Part shown: positions 13,326-16,487 of the stretch, in pieces
Numbering within the stretch: position 1 is the stretch's first letter
Layout of the letters: each line of letters begins with the position of its first letter
Assembly: GCA_937965665.1 (NCBI GenBank)
Contig: CALCJE010000417.1
Coordinates: 1 to 16,487, forward strand
DNA: 16,487 bases
DNA from: an uncultured Bacteroidales bacterium
GTDB lineage: Bacteria; Bacteroidota; Bacteroidia; Bacteroidales; UBA4417
Reading direction: 5' to 3'
Position numbers and translations under genes: made by a program
The notes under the pieces: generated by a model
Seen by the model: only the letters and a program-made list of their open reading frames with translations
What the model was told of the DNA's origin: nothing
Databases searched by the model: none

Positions 13326-15377
13326 CTATTTGATAGCTTTCAGGGCCTCGTCAACAGATTTCAGCATGGGGTCTATAGATATCGGGGTTCCAACGGCACC
13401 CTGCATCCATGCCTGAGGCGTTAACCGGCCCAGGGTGTACATGCGATCAACTTCCGCAGCAAAATTCTTTCCCTTTATAAATCCATCCACCTGGAAATCG
13501 ATAAGGTGGCCTACCGGGTAGTTAGGAAGGTATAATGGATTATCGATCATATGCGAATAAATAGCCAGTATCGGTTCATCCTTTGTGCCAAAAACAGGTG
13601 CATAATACAGGTTCCACACTTCCTTTGCCAGGCGGATCACAGCCTCTTTTAATTGCGCCGGGGTAGCATCGGGATTGGCATACAGCCATTTCCAAACCTG
13701 CATATCGAGCAGCGAAACGCCCATAATTTCGTAGCACGACCAAATAGCATCCAGTGAAGCCAGGTGTTCCTTGTCAGGATTATTTTCCTGAATACCCAGC
13801 AACGAAAGATCACGTTTCTGGAAAAGGAAAGCCAGGGCTTCGGTAAATGCCGTATTGGGAACGCCCTGCAGCATGTAATAATCTATATCGTACAGGTCGA
13901 TGGTTTGTTCCACGTTGTGCCCGAATTCGTGAACCGCTATGTTATATCCTTTGTAGTTCATGCCTTTATCGGTAATACGGGTACGAAGCCGTGCCTTGTC
14001 GCCCTTCATCTGGGCACCTGCGGCATGACATGAGCCACGGGCCCGGTCGACCAGCAGTTTGGAAGCGATGTAACTTGCCCCTTCCGACCTCCAGCCCAGT
14101 CTTCGTAACATATTGGGCATATCTTTTTCGAAAGCTGCCGGCGTGGGGTATAATTTCTGGGTTTTGGCGGTAAGGTCGTCTTCATTCAACCCGCTGCGGG
14201 CTTTAAATCCATCGTACCAGATATCGAATGGCTCGAGATTACGACCCAGCCTTTTGCTGATCAGCGCTGCCACTTCTTTAATCTGGGGCGAGGTAACCAG
14301 CGAGATAAAGAGTTTTTGCACATCCTGCTCAGGAATTTCCATGCTGAGCTCGAAGGCACGCTGGCTGTAGGTAGGCAAGGCAGGATAATATGCATCGGTG
14401 GCATGTATGGCTTTAAAATTATTGAGTAACATTTCGTAACGGCGGTCGGGTTCGGCAGTTGCGGTAACTTCCTTTCCATCCTTTATCACTTTGTTATCGG
14501 CGGGGTTCCACTGATAAACCTTGTTGTTAATTACCATTTCGGGGATACTCTGGTCGATAATGCGTTTCATTACTGCATATACCATCTTTTGCTTTACCAG
14601 GCCATCGGCTTTGCCATAATGCGATTTCAGCTCGTCGCGAAGGCCCCAGTGGGTAATCAGTTTCATACCTTCGGGGAAATAGGTTTTTCCAGAGGCATCC
14701 ACCAACTTATCCATCATGATGTTATACTCCGAGATGTACATATCGGATTTGGCCAGCGCATCGCTCAGTTTCTGATTAAGCTCGGCGGGAACACGCGAGG
14801 TAAATGCATCGCCCATGCGTGCATAAGCCCAATCGCGCCTTGACCAGTTTTTGCCCATCTCTGTTTTTTCAGCCAGGCTGTAAAAAGGGAAGTTGAGCAT
14901 GGTTATGAAGGCAATTTTGTTGGCAAACAAATCGTCGGTAAGATGTGATGATGGCGAGAAAGAAGCGAACATTTCGTCGATGGGAGTCAGCGCTGCGCCA
15001 TCCAGATCAACGGGGATGCGAAGATCCATGCCCATTTTATTGTAATTTCCGTACAATACCTCGAAACTTCGTTGCAGTTTTTTGAACAGCACATCCAGTT
15101 GCGCGGTGTCGGCAATAAATTTTTCGGTGCAAAAAGCAGTAAACGCATCCTGATCGCCGTCCTGTTTTTCCCACAGCGCGGCAACCTGTTTCACGCCACG
15201 CTCAATGCGCACTTTGGAGGCCTCGCCCAGGGAATCGGTGAGTTTTTTAACCACGTTGTCAACTGCAGCCTGCTGGATAAAAGCCGGTTTTGTTTCCATT
15301 TCAGTACCTTTTGGTTTGTTACACCCGGCTGCCAGCAGCATAAGCGGCAAAGCCAGGCAGAGTAAATATTTTTTCAT
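13326..15377 (-). CDS. Lipoprotein zinc metallopeptidase, HEXXH gluzincin (M3/M2-like)
   Basis: The 683-residue precursor has a lipoprotein signal peptide with lipobox LAAGC (15-19), so mature Cys19 is lipid-anchored in the envelope. A long alpha-helical region precedes the zinc motif AVHEFGHNVEQ (481-491), with His483, Glu484 and His487. The downstream Glu513 in NTAFTEALAFLF is a candidate third zinc ligand; this spacing resembles M2 (ACE) and M3 oligopeptidases. A later motif, YLPNYPVGHLIDFQ, resembles the substrate-binding His/Tyr region of those folds. I infer a periplasmic oligopeptidase or dipeptidase, but cannot assign a named family; it is not a clear match to thimet-type M3 or to dipeptidyl-peptidase III. 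It is monocistronic: its own -7 box lies upstream and a terminator follows. The ATG at 15377 is set by the signal peptide. Confidence 0.85.
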   Translation of the reverse strand: MKKYLLCLALPLMLLAAGCNKPKGTEMETKPAFIQQAAVDNVVKKLTDSLGEASKVRIERGVKQVAALWEKQDGDQDAFTAFCTEKFIADTAQLDVLFKKLQRSFEVLYGNYNKMGMDLRIPVDLDGAALTPIDEMFASFSPSSHLTDDLFANKIAFITMLNFPFYSLAEKTEMGKNWSRRDWAYARMGDAFTSRVPAELNQKLSDALAKSDMYISEYNIMMDKLVDASGKTYFPEGMKLITHWGLRDELKSHYGKADGLVKQKMVYAVMKRIIDQSIPEMVINNKVYQWNPADNKVIKDGKEVTATAEPDRRYEMLLNNFKAIHATDAYYPALPTYSQRAFELSMEIPEQDVQKLFISLVTSPQIKEVAALISKRLGRNLEPFDIWYDGFKARSGLNEDDLTAKTQKLYPTPAAFEKDMPNMLRRLGWRSEGASYIASKLLVDRARGSCHAAGAQMKGDKARLRTRITDKGMNYKGYNIAVHEFGHNVEQTIDLYDIDYYMLQGVPNTAFTEALAFLFQKRDLSLLGIQENNPDKEHLASLDAIWSCYEIMGVSLLDMQVWKWLYANPDATPAQLKEAVIRLAKEVWNLYYAPVFGTKDEPILAIYSHMIDNPLYLPNYPVGHLIDFQVDGFIKGKNFAAEVDRMYTLGRLTPQAWMQGAVGTPISIDPMLKSVDEALKAIK

Positions 15378-15410
15378 TTTATGTAGTTGTTTGGTATATG
15401 TTTAGGCGGC

Positions 15411-15418
15411 CAAAGATA
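15411..15418 (-). promoter_or_regulatory. -7 promoter box of the metallopeptidase gene
   Basis: Read on the minus strand, TATCTTTG matches TAnnTTTG perfectly and lies 33 bases upstream of the ATG at 15377, implying a short leader. No TTTG element is found at the usual -33 distance. Confidence 0.5.
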
Positions 15419-15588
15419 GAGGGATTTTGATTAGTTATATCGTGGGTTGCACAATAATTTATGCTTTATTATCCACCGATGCCCATAGCTGGAGCGTGTT
15501 GTATTTTTCTTAGGCGTGCCGGTACAATTTATTTCAATTCCTGATTAATTGCTGACTTTTTTTAGGGCAAGCCATACAGGTGTAATAT

Positions 15589-15852
15589 ATGCGTGCAAGC
15601 ATGGATTATTACAAGAACATGGGTTATATTTGTGGATTGTTTAAAATAAAATATCAGCCGCACGCATCAGGAAATAAGATGCGCGCGAACAGAGAGCTAT
15701 TTTCAATCGGATTTACCTGGCAAAAAATGAACTATATGCATAACAATCCGGTTGATTCCGGATTGGTTGAAAAACCTGAAGACTATCTTTACAGCAGTGC
15801 AAGAGATTATGTGGGCAAAGGAAAAGGATTGTTGGATATACATCCGATCTGA
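15589..15852 (+). pseudogene. C-terminal remnant of a REP-associated tyrosine transposase (RAYT, IS200-like Y1 family)
   Basis: The open frame of 87 codons ends in a stretch diagnostic of RAYT/Y1 transposase C-termini: QKMNYMHNNPVDSGLV, then EKPEDYLYSSARDYVGKGKG. Recognisable similarity begins around residue 30 (NKMRANRELFS). Full RAYTs are about 180-230 residues and carry an HUH metal motif and a catalytic Tyr in the N-terminal and middle parts. Both are absent here, and I found no upstream fragment in 15378-15588 in any frame. The first 30 codons look like read-through of non-homologous sequence. A perfect hairpin follows the stop by 5 bases, as REP sequences commonly flank RAYT genes. It is almost certainly non-functional as a transposase. 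Whether the short peptide is translated is unknown. Confidence 0.8.
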
Positions 15853-15857
15853 TAATT

Positions 15858-15880
15858 GTCCTGAGTCTGCGACTCAGGAC
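15858..15880. repeat. Perfect 10-bp hairpin (REP-like) next to the RAYT remnant
   Basis: GTCCTGAGTC (15858-15867) and GACTCAGGAC (15871-15880) are perfect inverted repeats around TGC. No T-run follows on either side, so it is a poor terminator. Its place immediately after the RAYT stop suggests a REP terminus. Its sequence differs from the GTCCC-type REPs at 12814-12978 except for the GTCC start. Confidence 0.75.
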
Positions 15881-15920
15881 AGCTGGGCATGCCTTTAGAA
15901 TAAATGGTATAACTTATTAT

Positions 15921-15925
15921 AGGAG
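15921..15925 (+). promoter_or_regulatory. Shine-Dalgarno AGGAG for the small lipoprotein
   Basis: AGGAG lies 9 bases before the ATG at 15935. A strong site like this is unusual in this window, where most starts have none. It supports the chosen start. Confidence 0.6.
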
Positions 15926-15934
15926 AAAATAAAT

Positions 15935-16330
15935 ATGCAAAAATTTTTCATAACAGGATATATATCCTTCTTAATCATATGCATCACTGGATGTGCTTCT
16001 TCTCAAAAGTTTGTTTCAGGAACTTATATAAGTAAGTGTCAGCTCTACGAACGTCCTGAATGTGTTATAACTATTAAAAATGATTCAACATATACCCGCA
16101 TATATCCTTATATGATAGGGTTTTCTGTAGAAGGTAAGTGGAGTGTTAAGTCAGATACGTTAACTTTACATGATAAGTATGAGATTATTGGCGAAAATAA
16201 AGAAATGATATCTGGAGAAAGGTTATATAATTTGACACCCAAATTTTTATTTAAAAGAGGTTCATTAATTGAAATTAATCTATTAAAAGAAAAAAAGAAT
16301 TGGTGTAAATTGGAGAGGCACAAAATATAA
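15935..16330 (+). CDS. Small lipoprotein of unknown function
   Basis: The 131-residue product has a hydrophobic N-terminus and lipobox ITGC with Cys20, so the mature protein is about 112 residues anchored in a membrane. The mature part alternates short polar and aromatic stretches (GTYISKCQLYERPECVITI, KNDSTYTRIYPY, GKWSVKSDTLTLHDKYEI), which suggests a small beta-sheet or lipocalin-like fold. Such tails are common in envelope lipoproteins, but I do not recognise the family. Mature Cys residues occur at about 34, 42 and 124. The gene is visibly more AT-rich than the metabolic genes and has a real Shine-Dalgarno, consistent with acquired DNA. It sits between the RAYT remnant and the contig end. 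Confidence 0.75.
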   Translation: MQKFFITGYISFLIICITGCASSQKFVSGTYISKCQLYERPECVITIKNDSTYTRIYPYMIGFSVEGKWSVKSDTLTLHDKYEIIGENKEMISGERLYNLTPKFLFKRGSLIEINLLKEKKNWCKLERHKI

Positions 16331-16380
16331 GTAGATTTCATTAGGTCGTCTAATTGGTTAACCGGGCAATAACAAATAAT

Positions 16381-16439
16381 ATGAAAACAGTTAAGCGAAA
16401 TAAAATCTTACTACTATTCCTGACAATTATTTTAGCCAT
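16381..16439 (+). CDS. N-terminal fragment of an exported protein, interrupted by adapter
   Basis: The ATG at 16381 opens about 20 codons encoding MKTVKRNKILLLFLTIILA, a basic N-region followed by a hydrophobic core typical of a signal peptide or lipoprotein leader. Genomic sequence stops here because the following bases are sequencing adapter, so the rest of the gene is missing from the contig. It starts 50 bases after the previous lipoprotein and may be a paralogue or operon partner. Too short to assign. Confidence 0.5.
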
Positions 16440-16487
16440 AGATCGGAAGAGCACACGTCTGAACTCCAGTCACTTAGGCATCTCGTA
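16440..16487 (+). other. Illumina TruSeq adapter sequence (artefact)
   Basis: The final 48 bases begin AGATCGGAAGAGC, the standard TruSeq read-through adapter. They continue through the ACACGTCTGAACTCCAGTCAC portion, the six-base index TTAGGC (TruSeq index 3) and ATCTCGTA, the start of the P7 flow-cell sequence. This is unremoved adapter at a contig end, not genomic DNA. The first A may be either genomic or adapter. Confidence 0.98.

Noticed and set aside
15858..15880. Intrinsic terminator after the RAYT remnant
   Set aside because: The stem is strong but no T-run follows on either strand.

Overview
The window looks like a piece of a Bacteroidota genome, probably of the Bacteroidales/Marinilabiliales kind. 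The supporting evidence is a C-terminal type IX secretion (T9SS) sorting domain on a CotH-family protein, start codons mostly without Shine-Dalgarno sequences, promoter boxes of the Bacteroidota form TAnnTTTG, lipoproteins with short lipoboxes, and a REP/RAYT-type repeat system. No species can be named from the sequence. The contig is metagenome-like: its last 48 bases are not genomic but an Illumina TruSeq adapter with index TTAGGC.

Positions 1-8481 hold one long run of minus-strand genes that reads as a leucine/isovalerate degradation operon. In transcription order it is mccB (carboxyltransferase), a LiuC-type 3-methylglutaconyl-CoA hydratase, a four-helix-bundle protein, mccA (biotin carboxylase plus biotin carrier), a TMEM175-like channel, an acyl-CoA dehydrogenase, HMG-CoA lyase, and an exported alpha/beta hydrolase cut by the window edge. 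Together the enzymes would convert isovaleryl-CoA via 3-methylcrotonyl-CoA, 3-methylglutaconyl-CoA and HMG-CoA to acetyl-CoA and acetoacetate. Two non-pathway genes are embedded in the run. The four-helix-bundle gene is bracketed by inverted arrays of 7-bp repeats, as if inserted as a cassette. Related heptad arrays lie at neighbouring junctions.

Positions 8482-12703 carry plus-strand genes: an AMP-forming acyl-CoA ligase divergent from the operon, a secreted CotH-kinase-family protein with a T9SS tail, and a small zinc-ribbon protein only 5 bp behind it.

Positions 12704-16487 are accessory in character. There is a 165-bp nested palindromic element built from two inverted REP-like copies (12814-12978), a bidirectional terminator, a large minus-strand lipoprotein with an HEFGH zinc-peptidase motif, the C-terminal remnant of a REP-associated tyrosine transposase followed by a perfect 10-bp hairpin, a small AT-rich lipoprotein, and the first codons of another exported protein that runs into the adapter. 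The most interesting non-textbook signals are the four-helix-bundle/heptad-repeat cassette and the RAYT/REP traces.
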